A stretch of DNA of 64,000 bases, taken from positions 620,001 to 684,000 of the forward strand of contig CAVVFN010000008.1 of NCBI GenBank assembly GCA_963747515.1. Direction: 5' to 3'. The translations under genes were made by a program, and so were the position numbers. The DNA is from Mariniphaga sp963747515 (GTDB taxonomy: Bacteria > Bacteroidota > Bacteroidia > Bacteroidales > Prolixibacteraceae). Each line of letters starts with the position of its first letter. Within the stretch, counting starts at the first letter, position 1. Below the pieces are notes generated by a model that did no database searches, was not told the origin of the DNA, and saw nothing but the letters and a program-made list of their open reading frames with translations. Positions 53,714 to 62,635 of this stretch are shown piece by piece.

Positions 53714-55003
53714 CTATTGAGGAAGAATCATTGTTGGTTCGGGAGGTGCATTTGAATAATTTGAACCGCTCGCAAAAAGAATGCCCCGATGGTCAATAAA
53801 AAGATGGCGTTGAATGTCGAAAGCAAACAATTTTTCAAACTCCTCAAAATCTTTTGTTTTCCATACCCCTCCACCCGGAGCCAGAACATAATACATATCG
53901 CCAAATTGTTTATAGTTATGTCTCGACAAAGTACCGTATGCAACATTTACCGAAAGGACCTGCCTGTATGTATTTCCACCATCGACCGATTTATGCAGAC
54001 GAAACTGGTTTTGGTTTTGAGCAATGATGGCATTATCATCTGTTACAAACATGCTGACAGAATACTCGGGGGTATTAATTGGAGTCCAGTTAAGCCCGTC
54101 ATCTGTTGATTTAATAATCTTCATGCTGTGAACCGAAAGGGCCACATGTGCTGAATCGGCAAGCGCAAAAATGGGACTGACATATTCCTGCTTTTCCAGA
54201 CCTGCAGTATCTTTTTGCCATGTGAAGCCGTTGTCTTTGGAACAGTGAATACCTTTCTCCCACCTGTTTGCCCATATGTAATCATCTTTGGTAATTGTAA
54301 GTTCATAATTGTACGGACTTTCAGGAATTGGCCTTCCAAGGTCTGTCCAGTTCATTCCCCAGTCGGCTGTCTGGTACAAAGAACCATTCCAGCCGGCAGC
54401 AAAAACTTCTCCCCTGCTGTTGATTTCCAGTTCTTTTAAATTCGTGGAAAATGGGAAATAAATGGGTTCCCAACTGTAAAATTTCTCGGTACTTACAAAG
54501 AGACTTCTGTTCGACAGCATCATTGTGCGCTGATGAATAGTATCGTAAACCATATCGTCAATACCTGTCAATATTCCTGTTGAAACCTGATTTAATCTAT
54601 CCTTAAAAAAAGCAGTTGCACTTATTTTGGCTTCACCAAAAAAGAATCCTTTTTTATCATATATTTTTAAATACAGTATTTGTTCATTTGATTCATTCCC
54701 CATTCTCCAGCGTGTCTTCATCATCCCCTTTTTACCGGCATATACCAATGGCTGGTCGACTGCCCCTCCGCCCTTTGAAATTTCAATTTCCATAACAAAT
54801 TGCCAGTCACCTTCCGGAATCAGAGATCCCATATTAATGAGTATACCTACACTGTCGGACAAGTATTCACCTGCTTCGGCCGACTGATTTCCTCCTTCAA
54901 TCTGAAAATTCATCCGGTTAATTATCTGGGTGCCGGGCGTCGGGTATTTTTCACAGGCATACAAAACCAAAAGGAGAAATATGCTAATAAACATTTTTTT
55001 CAT
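53714..55003 (-). CDS. Lipoprotein with BNR/Ycf48-like propeller
   Basis: 429 residues. A lipoprotein signal ends LLVLYAC at Cys16. About 120 residues of beta-sandwich (NMGSLIPEGDWQFVMEIEIS) are followed by several short repeats of the BNR/Asp-box type: SLYQTADWGMNWTDLG, GIHCSKDNGFTWQKD, IIKSTDDGLNWTPI, RLHKSVDGGNTYRQV, GVWKTKDFEEFEKL. Such S-x-D-x-G-x-x-W propellers occur in sialidases and in Ycf48-type assembly factors. No sialidase catalytic residues are apparent, so a binding role is more likely. It lies 5 bases downstream of the broken PorT-like gene and may be co-transcribed. Confidence 0.78.
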   Translation of the reverse strand: MKKMFISIFLLLVLYACEKYPTPGTQIINRMNFQIEGGNQSAEAGEYLSDSVGILINMGSLIPEGDWQFVMEIEISKGGGAVDQPLVYAGKKGMMKTRWRMGNESNEQILYLKIYDKKGFFFGEAKISATAFFKDRLNQVSTGILTGIDDMVYDTIHQRTMMLSNRSLFVSTEKFYSWEPIYFPFSTNLKELEINSRGEVFAAGWNGSLYQTADWGMNWTDLGRPIPESPYNYELTITKDDYIWANRWEKGIHCSKDNGFTWQKDTAGLEKQEYVSPIFALADSAHVALSVHSMKIIKSTDDGLNWTPINTPEYSVSMFVTDDNAIIAQNQNQFRLHKSVDGGNTYRQVLSVNVAYGTLSRHNYKQFGDMYYVLAPGGGVWKTKDFEEFEKLFAFDIQRHLFIDHRGILFASGSNYSNAPPEPTMILPQ

Positions 55004-55008
55004 AAGTT

Positions 55009-56425
55009 CTACTTTTTAGTCATTGGTATACTAATTCCAAAAAATGTCATCCAGGAATTGTTTTTGAAGTCTTTTAATTGTTCAGGAGCAGCAGCGAACC
55101 CCTCCTGTTCCTTCGTATCAGCCAGCGTTGTAAATCCGTATGCCCTCATCAGGCTGGTATAAATCTTTATTTCAGGAAAGATTCGGTATTCAAACCTTAA
55201 ACCTGCAAGACCTCCAAAATCATCCTTTATAAACTACCCCTTAAAACCCTGATTAAAGTATATCTTCTGGACTTCATATCCTGACCCTGAACGGTATGAA
55301 CTTGTTTCTTCTCCTCTTGCCTGGGCATTTTGAAGCAGAGAGTAATACATTCCGAACTGTAAACTGGTGGTAAACCTTCTTCCAAAAGACATCTCCAGCA
55401 ACAATGGGATGGTCAGGTAATCGAGCGAAATATCGGAATTCTGGTTTACGGTATGGGTTCCTTCCAAAGGAGGAATGTAAGCCCATCTTGCCTCGCTGGG
55501 CTGTGAAATGCGATAACCCCTTTGCCCGTACCATGCACCGGTGATGACTGAATTGGCATTATCCAGTTTATATTTAACCAAAACCCCTGCATTTATGGCC
55601 GGTAAAAAGTCGTAATTTTCTTTTACATCGGGTGCTGTCGATTTTGAAAACATTACTCCTGCCTGTGGCATAAGCTCTAATCTCCGGCCTGGCAGATTTT
55701 CTTCCGGTTCTTTTTCTGTTTTCAGAACAGGTGTAAATTCAAACCCGAAAATCATTTCTGAAGAGCCGTTTTTGCCATCCAATCCTTCCACATATACCTC
55801 TTTCCCATATGTTGTCCGGCCTTCCAGAAAAATGCGCATCCAACTAGTTTATGGAATAACCAAGTGAAGCAGACATAATCCAGCCCCAGTCGGATGCGGG
55901 GGGAAACCTCTCTTCGCGGAATTCTTCCGAAACCAGTTTTTTATCCTTGCCGGTAAACTCATCGTTCATCAGAAACTGATAATATGCACCAACACCATAC
56001 CCAAAGCTTATTCTGCCCGGTGTTTTCCATTCCAGAACCAGAGGCACCCTAAGAAAATGATAATCCCAATGGTTTGAAGATGCAGGTCCAATAATGCTAT
56101 GAGCAAAACTGGAAGAACTTTCCGGATGATGAAGCACTCCTGCCGGCACAAAATCAGAATAATAATACCCTTGATTCCGGTTTTCCCGGTAATAATAACT
56201 GGTAAACTCCGCTCCTGTTTTCATGGCAAGCCAATTCCCCAGTGCCACTTTTCCAAAAATACCATTCACAGGCCCGGGTTTGGATTTCAGGGAACTATAA
56301 GACATCTCACCCCGCAGATTTGAAAAATTGATCCCGCCAACTGTTCCAAACGATATATCCTGGGCCCACAAATGCAAATGAACCATCGTCAGCAGAAAAC
56401 ATGAAAGAATAAACTTTGATTGCAT
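55009..56425 (-). pseudogene. PorT-like double-barrel outer-membrane protein gene, disrupted twice
   Basis: Three pieces line up as one gene of about 470 codons. The first (56425 to 55844) has a signal peptide (HLHLWAQD) and the GGINFSNLRG start of PorT-type barrels, and ends ASLGYSIN followed by TAG. The second (from 55839) resumes one frame over with MRIFLEGRTTYGKEVYVEG. Deleting one T near 55845 would join them as SINSWMRIFLEGR. It then continues into a second barrel-like half and meets an in-frame TAG at 55234-55236. The same frame runs on for 74 more codons (IKDDFGGLAGLRFEYRIF) to a TAG at 55009. Two lesions argue for real decay rather than one sequencing error. Confidence 0.8.
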
Positions 56426-56923
56426 TAGTTTAGTATTAATAGTCAGATACCGCTAATTCAGTAAAGGTTGCGTAATAAAAAATAAATTTTACAGATTTTT
56501 ATCCGAAAACTAAAAAAATAGTTTAAGAATACGTGCGAAATCAGAATTTTTTGGCAAAAAACAAACAGAAGCCAGAAGACAAAAACAATTATTGAAGTTC
56601 CCTCTCTTTTTTTTGAAATTATAGCAATCCTGAATTATAGCAGCACAAACTCATTTACTCAGTAACTTTTACCGATAACGAATAAATCACACTGCTTAAC
56701 TTTTATTCAATCAAAGCTTCATGTAAAATATCAGTAAAATAAAAGAAAATAATTACCACCTAAACCCACTTATACCTATAGGGCAAAAAGGAATCCCTGT
56801 GAAAATTTGTGATCCGGTGATATGACAGGAAGTTAAAACGTACCACCAAAGCCTGCTGACACCAAAGCATACGAAATCCTATTAATAGTGTGTGTTTAAT
56901 GATGTAATACTAAACAAAAATAG
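56426..56923. other. Intergenic stretch without a recognised gene
   Basis: AT-rich, no credible coding frame. CCTGT and ACAGG arms enclose 56797-56830 (a 5-bp stem with a long loop) and AGGG/CCCT lie near 56780, both too weak to call terminators. Confidence 0.5.
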
Positions 56924-58474
56924 TTATGCATACCATTTTCTTTCCCGTTCCAAACCTGAATTTAAGGTATTGTATACAATATTTGCATTTTCGATAACCT
57001 GGAAATCAAACATACCCACACAAATAAAATCGGCACCATTTTGAAATGCATACTTAAAACCATCTTCCGGTTTAATGGCACCGGCAGCCAGTACTTTATA
57101 GGCAATCCAGGGTGTTGTATTCTTTCTGAAGAAATCCGCCACATCTGTATCCGAGGGGCACCAGATGTTATCATTTGCCATATTTCTGTCCTGCCCGCTT
57201 GGCGGAAGATATGGATCGGCAGGATCAACAGGGGTAGCAGACCAATAGTTATGATGGTGGAAGGTTTTCATGAAGAAGTCGGCATTAATTCCATTTTCAA
57301 CACAAGCCATGGGTACTGTAATAGAATGACCGGCTGTACCGGCTATTAATCCTTGCGACTGAATGTAATTGATGTATTTTCCGATGAATTCCACTTTATT
57401 ACCCTGAACAAGCCTGTCGGCTGTATTGCCTACCAGAAATGCTCCAACAGCCCCGTTATCAATGGCAAGCTGAATATTCGACATATCGTCATCGACCGGA
57501 TAAGTCTGGGCCAGCCATTGCATTTTTCCTCCTCTTCTCCAAAATTCATTAAGTATCCGTATTGTCTGCTGATCGGTTCTCATGATAACCGTGTTGATAC
57601 CCACGTCCTGATATATCCAAAGAGTTTCAATCACTTTTTCGTCGGAATGATACTGCTTGATCCATTTCGATACGTATATTAAATCTCGGGCATGGGCAAA
57701 ACCGGCCACCAGATTTCCACCGGGTATCATCCGGCTGATCTCAACATTTTTAATTTTACCCACAGGCACTTTTCCTGCCAGCTTGTTTAAATCATAGGTC
57801 TCCCGTTGCATTGTTGAGGCACTGGTGATTCCATCTGCTTTCTTCAATTTCTCTTCCTCGAAACTAAACCAACCTGCTTTTTTAGCCATTCCGAAAAATG
57901 CAGCACCAAATATTGGCACCACTGCCATATTTTTTATGAACTCCCTCCGGTTATTATTCGAATCGGCAAATTCATGATTATCCTTTGCAGGGAATTTTAA
58001 TGCTTTTCTTTTTTGAAACACAACCTTTAATAAGCGATCAATGCCCCACATGTACCCTTTTGGGACCAGGACAAAAACAAGCAGAATACCTGCTTCAATA
58101 ATCTGGTTGTTTATGAAGAAAAAATAGCCGCCGGCAGGTATAATAAATGGAGGTACAGCCACATAATACAGCAGCAGCAGAGCAATTCCAGATATACTTG
58201 CTGCCCGGGTAAAAATACCCAGAAACAATGCCGTTCCAATAAGTATCAATCCCCATATATTCAAAATATCAGTAATCGCCAAAGCAGTGGGATTGGCCAT
58301 GATCCAATGAAAAAAATCGGATAATATCCATCTTGATTGTGCCAGATAATAATAGGAAGACCAATTCCCGGATGCCAGTTTTATTATGCCTTCATATAAA
58401 AAATGCCAGGCTACCAGGATACGAACTATAGACATGGCCACCGGCATAAATTTTAATTGATTTTGCTTTATCAT
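56924..58474 (-). CDS. DoxX domain fused through an internal Tat signal to a TIM-barrel-like enzyme
   Basis: 516 residues. Residues 1-150 form a four-helix DoxX domain (VRILVAWHFLYEGIIKL, LNIWGLILIGTALFLGIFTR), very like the separate DoxX protein encoded at 27185-27664. After a polar linker comes a twin-arginine motif, NNR176-R177-EFIKN, with a hydrophobic stretch AVVPIFGAAFFGMA, exactly like a Tat signal but inside the protein. The remaining 310 residues look like an alpha/beta barrel, with GINTVIMRTDQQTI, GAVGAFLVGNTADRL and the ending NGADFICVGMFDFQVIENA. No family name could be assigned with certainty. It should be a membrane redox protein with its catalytic domain outside the cytoplasm. 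A candidate promoter and operator lie just upstream. Confidence 0.85.
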   Translation of the reverse strand: MIKQNQLKFMPVAMSIVRILVAWHFLYEGIIKLASGNWSSYYYLAQSRWILSDFFHWIMANPTALAITDILNIWGLILIGTALFLGIFTRAASISGIALLLLYYVAVPPFIIPAGGYFFFINNQIIEAGILLVFVLVPKGYMWGIDRLLKVVFQKRKALKFPAKDNHEFADSNNNRREFIKNMAVVPIFGAAFFGMAKKAGWFSFEEEKLKKADGITSASTMQRETYDLNKLAGKVPVGKIKNVEISRMIPGGNLVAGFAHARDLIYVSKWIKQYHSDEKVIETLWIYQDVGINTVIMRTDQQTIRILNEFWRRGGKMQWLAQTYPVDDDMSNIQLAIDNGAVGAFLVGNTADRLVQGNKVEFIGKYINYIQSQGLIAGTAGHSITVPMACVENGINADFFMKTFHHHNYWSATPVDPADPYLPPSGQDRNMANDNIWCPSDTDVADFFRKNTTPWIAYKVLAAGAIKPEDGFKYAFQNGADFICVGMFDFQVIENANIVYNTLNSGLERERKWYA

Positions 58475-58508
58475 CTCTAAAGGTTTGAATTTTATATTAT
58501 TTTACAGC

Positions 58509-58536
58509 CTATCTGTCAGATAGCCTAACAAACTTA
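58509..58536 (-). promoter_or_regulatory. Candidate promoter and palindromic operator of the DoxX-fusion gene
   Basis: On the minus strand TAAGTTTG (58536-58529) matches the -7 consensus. Immediately downstream, at the expected transcription start, lies CTATCTGTCAGATAG (58509-58523), a perfect 7+1+7 palindrome. The position favours a repressor site. A clear -33 element is missing. Confidence 0.5.
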
Positions 58537-58604
58537 AGAATTTTTTTTCAGGAAGAACTTTAATTGATTTATTTTTTTGAATTTCCCCCTGACTTCAGCA
58601 GCAA

Positions 58605-60824
58605 TCAATTTTTGAAAAATTTTTCTGTATATATCCGATTCTCATTTATAACGTTTACAATATAAAAACCCCGGGGCAAAACGGAAACATCTATCCGGTG
58701 AGGCAATAATATCCCCTTTTCCAATTCCATGATTTTACTTCCATTCACAGACAAGATGATGATCCTGTTCCTGCTCAGGCTGTTTTCATTTCCCGTTATA
58801 ATCAGTTCCGAATGGGCAGGATTAGGATAAATACTGATTCCGAAACGATTGTATCTTTTTGCCTGTGTGGAATTTTCAATGAAAACGTTATTTCCTTCTT
58901 TTAACTCTTCCTCAAAAGCCATACCTGTATTTCTTATCCTGTCTGCCCGTTCTGTAGTTAACGGTTCATGAGTCAGATTAAAGGTATTGTTTTCAAACCA
59001 TACATCCATGTTGACATCCGAAGATGAATTCACAAACAAGTCGTTGCTATAAAACTGATTATCGTGTATAAGTGCTGAATAATTTCCTTGTAGGGCAGGA
59101 CCTTTGTCCATCCCTACCAACATAACGGATGTTCCCCACTGACCTGAATCACCGTATCCTCCGTGCCGGGTTTCGGAGTAAGTTGTAATACCAATAAATG
59201 TATTGTTATAGATTTCATTCATCGCATTTGGATCATAACAGGAAAGGTTTAAAGGAGTGGGAGGAACATAATTCCAAATCATATAAACGGTATATTCACC
59301 TGGCTCATGCTCTTCAAAATCACCAAAAAGAGTGGTTGCATCATTGCCGGTAATTTTCACTGCAGGTTTATCGGGATCGTATTTCACAAAATAGTACCGC
59401 CACCGATCCACCTCCCAGTTTTGCTGCAAATCAACCAGTTTACCATTTTGTATTGAGGAGGCTTCAGAATGAAAATATACACCGTTTTCTTTTTTATCTG
59501 AAGGATTACCCTCACCTTGTGAATCAACAGGTTGAAGCTGGATGATTCTTACAAAATTATCGTAAATTTTATTATTTCCTGCACTGCTGCCTTCCAGCTT
59601 TATTCCGTGCAATTCAACGCTGTTATGATAGAAAGGACGGCTTCCTGCCGGAAGATCGTCCAGGTGCTGATGACCCCTGATGTCAATGTAGTTGTTAAAC
59701 ACTTCGGTATTGGATCCGGTAAGATGAATACCCCTGCCGGTAGAAGTAATTCTGTTATGGTGTACTGTTGCATTCGAACCGGGAGCAATGGCATATCCGT
59801 TTACATATTGCTGATGATGTTGTATGTCATTGTGATTGATTTCAACATTGGTAAGATCCCCGGAACTGCTCACTAAAATAGCCCTGTGACAACCCTCGGT
59901 CAGTATATTATCGTGCAGATGCACATTTTTACCGTTAGCTTCCACGCGGAGCAGCGCATTTCCCGGGTAATGCCTCGATTCCAGATCAATGACACTGCTG
60001 CAGATATCGTTGTGGTGAATTTTAAGATTTGCATGCCTGAACGCCATGGGCTGTGCATTTTTCAAATGAACATCGGTACTGATCCCGCAGACTTCAGCTC
60101 CCCGATTCGCAGACCTGAAACTTCGGACAGCATTGCAGTAGTCAGCTGAACGTTCTCCCTGAACAATTACCCCGTTCATAACCTTACAGGTATCTCCATC
60201 GGTGATCTGCACTCCAAACACCTGAGATGATGTATTATTCCCAAAGGTTACCATATGTCCGTCAAGATCGAGTACAATTCCTGAACCTTTTATTATTATG
60301 GCAGTACCATCAGCAGTTATATCCTGAGTAAGTACATAATGAGTTAAGTTTCTGTCCAGAATATAAGGGGGTGTTCCTGCCAAATCCTGCGGAATATAAA
60401 CTGCTCCTTCTATTCGCTGTGGAACAATCTGTAAAACTTCACTTTCTGTACGGGTACCATCTCTTTGATCAAATACCACCATTCGATAATAACAGGTAAT
60501 CCCTGGCTCAAGTCCTTTAAGCCGGTGCAGATGGGCATTCTGTGGATTTTTTGTTTCAGGGGTTTGCCTACCCAACTCTTCAGTTGTTCCATACTCTACC
60601 AAACTTGTAACAGCTGTATCAATGCTGTCTGATTTCCAGTAAATAACTGCTGAAGTCTCTGATACATGGACCCACCTTCGTTGAAAAAAATTGTTTTCCT
60701 GAAAATCATTAGTTGTTATACTTTCATAATTTCCTGGTGCTGCTGATGATTGTTTTGAAAAAAGCGGAAATAAAAACATAACGAAAAAGACAAAAATTCC
60801 AGTTGATTTTAAATTAAGATTCAC
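58605..60824 (-). CDS. T9SS-secreted right-handed beta-helix protein
   Basis: 739 residues. A signal peptide ends near residue 29 (SSAAPG). A fibronectin III/purple-acid-phosphatase-like N domain covers about 45-135 (VHVSETSAVIYWKSD, LKGLEPGITCYYRMVV). A parallel beta-helix covers about 180-640, with repeats such as NVEINHNDIQHH, NATVHHNRITSTGRGIHL and NTEVFNNYIDI. A type IX secretion sorting domain (about 660-739) has ISIYPNPAHSELIITG and an end LPRGFYIVNVINENRIYTEKFFKN. Beta-helices of this sort act as polysaccharide lyases or epimerases or as binding proteins; the catalytic class is not clear. It should be delivered to the cell surface or medium. Confidence 0.87.
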   Translation of the reverse strand: MNLNLKSTGIFVFFVMFLFPLFSKQSSAAPGNYESITTNDFQENNFFQRRWVHVSETSAVIYWKSDSIDTAVTSLVEYGTTEELGRQTPETKNPQNAHLHRLKGLEPGITCYYRMVVFDQRDGTRTESEVLQIVPQRIEGAVYIPQDLAGTPPYILDRNLTHYVLTQDITADGTAIIIKGSGIVLDLDGHMVTFGNNTSSQVFGVQITDGDTCKVMNGVIVQGERSADYCNAVRSFRSANRGAEVCGISTDVHLKNAQPMAFRHANLKIHHNDICSSVIDLESRHYPGNALLRVEANGKNVHLHDNILTEGCHRAILVSSSGDLTNVEINHNDIQHHQQYVNGYAIAPGSNATVHHNRITSTGRGIHLTGSNTEVFNNYIDIRGHQHLDDLPAGSRPFYHNSVELHGIKLEGSSAGNNKIYDNFVRIIQLQPVDSQGEGNPSDKKENGVYFHSEASSIQNGKLVDLQQNWEVDRWRYYFVKYDPDKPAVKITGNDATTLFGDFEEHEPGEYTVYMIWNYVPPTPLNLSCYDPNAMNEIYNNTFIGITTYSETRHGGYGDSGQWGTSVMLVGMDKGPALQGNYSALIHDNQFYSNDLFVNSSSDVNMDVWFENNTFNLTHEPLTTERADRIRNTGMAFEEELKEGNNVFIENSTQAKRYNRFGISIYPNPAHSELIITGNENSLSRNRIIILSVNGSKIMELEKGILLPHRIDVSVLPRGFYIVNVINENRIYTEKFFKN

Positions 60825-61054
60825 TTTTATCGGTTTTACTGTTAATGAGCTGTAAATATACTAAAAAATATTTCCTCAAATTATTCATTATTCCTGTTAT
60901 ATGCCTATACCGTTCCATTTAATGAGTTCATTCAGGTTCCTTCTTTTGGCAAAATCCTTCCCTTTTCACTTGATTTAACGTTATCTTATAAATTGTTTTC
61001 AACATGAGGATTTAGTCCCCGAAAGTTTGTGAAAGCAAAAACTGAATTTTTATA
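60825..61054. other. Intergenic region between divergent genes
   Basis: About 230 bases upstream of both the T9SS beta-helix gene and the Tat-exported oxidoreductase gene. No coding frame is credible. It should contain the promoter of the minus-strand gene, but only an imperfect TATATTTA-type element near 60853-60860 is visible. Confidence 0.45.
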
Positions 61055-61062
61055 TATATTTG
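61055..61062 (+). promoter_or_regulatory. Candidate -7 element for the plus-strand oxidoreductase gene
   Basis: TATATTTG matches TAnnTTTG exactly; a TTTG at 61026-61029 could serve as -33, with a somewhat long spacer of 25 bases. AAAGCGCTAAT just downstream (61069-61079) contains the palindrome AGCGCT and resembles the centre of LacI-type operators. The predicted leader to the ATG at 61142 is about 75 bases. Confidence 0.45.
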
Positions 61063-61141
61063 TTAACAAAAAGCGCTAATAAATATTTCCGAAGATCGTT
61101 TACCAGAATGAGTTATATAATCCAGATAAATTAAAACATTC

Positions 61142-62578
61142 ATGAAAAGAAGAAAGTTTTTTCATATAGCAGGATTGGGAGCAGCCGGATTAACATTAGC
61201 TAATTCCTGTACCAGCCGGCAAAATGCTTCAAATGCAGAATCTAACGGTTCACAGGCAGCACATGAAGTTCCGGATTACCGGAAAAGTATAAAAACTTCA
61301 TTAAGTAAAACCCATTCAGGAAGTGCCGGCGATACCATAGTAGTTGCCCTGATTGGTGCCGGGGGCTGGGGTTCTCATGTAATTCTTCAGGCTACCGATT
61401 TTGATAAAAATATTCGGGTCAAATACATATGTGATGTGGATGATACTCGAGGAGGTTGGGCACGAACTGAATTAAAGAAGAAACAGGGATTTGAGCCCAC
61501 CCAGGTAAGAGATTTACGCACAGTACTGGACGACAAGGAGGTTGATGCCGTTTTCATTGAAACTCCGCAGCATTGGCATGCTTTAGCTGCCATTTGGGCT
61601 TGTCAGGCAGGAAAAGATGTGTATGTGGAAAAATGCATTTCCTACGATATTTTTGAAGGTCAGCAGATGATAAAGGCTGCCATGAAGTATGACAGGGTAT
61701 TGCAGTGTGGGACTCAAAACCGGAGTGCAGCAGAGGCTTTATCAGCCAGGGATTATATTAAAAGCGGAGAACTTGGTGATTTGATAGCCGTCCACATAAA
61801 GGAAATCCTGGGAAAACCTGTTCCATTCAATGAAAAAGAAGAAGAAAAGGCTCCCGATACCATTGACTGGGATATGTGGCTGGGACCTGCACCAAAGGTT
61901 CCCTACAGCCTGTCGCGTAATAAATCGTGGGGGTACTATTGGGATTATTCAGGAGGCACTGTTTTTGGAAACGGAATCATTCACCAGGTGGATATGGCCA
62001 GGCTGGCCCTGGATAATCCTGATTTTCCAAAATCTGTTTATTGTACCGGTGGCCGTTATTTTTTCAACGACAACAGGGATGTTCCGGATTACCAGATGGC
62101 CACCCTCGACTTTGGCAATTATGTCATTACTCTTGAAGCGGGGGAATGCGCTCCATACATGTCGAAAACCAGTACAGAGATTCGCTTCGGTAACGGATTT
62201 CCCGACTGGAGCCAGAATGCCACCGATATCCTGATAATGGGGACAAAGCGTATGATGCATCTTGGAGTTATGGGTGGCGGATGGCAGGTATTTGAAAAAG
62301 ACGGCCAGCTGGTTGCACAGCAGGAAGGATTTTTCCCTCTGCAAGCTCATGTTGAGAATTTCTTCGATTGTGTGCGTTCAAGAAAACATCCCAACGGAAA
62401 TATAGTGGAGGGCCATAAAAGCGCATCGTATGTTCATTTGGCTAATATGTCGTATCGCTCAGGAAAAAGACAGCTCGATTTTTCTTCTGAATATGAATCG
62501 GTATTAAATAATCCGGCTGCCCAGGAGCTGCTCCGGCGCGATTATCGCAAAGGTTTTGAAATACCAGATGAAGTTTAA
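61142..62578 (+). CDS. Tat-exported Gfo/Idh/MocA-family lipoprotein
   Basis: 478 residues. The N terminus is a twin-arginine signal (R3-R4-KFFHIAGLGAAG) that ends in a lipobox LANSC at Cys23, so it is a Tat-exported lipoprotein. A Rossmann motif VALIGAGGWGSH near 69-80, FIETPQHWHALAAIWACQAG and YVEKCISYDIFEGQ follow; the last block usually reads EKP. The C-terminal domain has a YWDYSGGTVFGNGIIHQVD block. Exported members of this family include NAD-dependent glycosidases, so it may cleave rather than oxidise glycosides (inference). It is 57 bases ahead of an alpha/beta hydrolase gene. Confidence 0.89.
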   Translation: MKRRKFFHIAGLGAAGLTLANSCTSRQNASNAESNGSQAAHEVPDYRKSIKTSLSKTHSGSAGDTIVVALIGAGGWGSHVILQATDFDKNIRVKYICDVDDTRGGWARTELKKKQGFEPTQVRDLRTVLDDKEVDAVFIETPQHWHALAAIWACQAGKDVYVEKCISYDIFEGQQMIKAAMKYDRVLQCGTQNRSAAEALSARDYIKSGELGDLIAVHIKEILGKPVPFNEKEEEKAPDTIDWDMWLGPAPKVPYSLSRNKSWGYYWDYSGGTVFGNGIIHQVDMARLALDNPDFPKSVYCTGGRYFFNDNRDVPDYQMATLDFGNYVITLEAGECAPYMSKTSTEIRFGNGFPDWSQNATDILIMGTKRMMHLGVMGGGWQVFEKDGQLVAQQEGFFPLQAHVENFFDCVRSRKHPNGNIVEGHKSASYVHLANMSYRSGKRQLDFSSEYESVLNNPAAQELLRRDYRKGFEIPDEV

Positions 62579-62635
62579 CTATCACTATATAACCTGTATT
62601 TTCAGATTTTTAATTTCTTTAAACCTGATAGAAAA

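Noticed and set aside
53714..55003. Sialidase
   Set aside because: Asp-box-like repeats are present, but the arginine triad and nucleophile tyrosine arrangement could not be identified.
55234..55236. TAG read as an amino acid (recoding)
   Set aside because: No pyrrolysine system or other evidence of recoding, and the gene has a second lesion; pseudogene decay is simpler.
58501..58560. Plus-strand terminator formed by the CTATCTG/CAGATAG palindrome and following T run
   Set aside because: No plus-strand gene ends upstream, and the T run begins 17 bases after the stem; the operator reading fits better.
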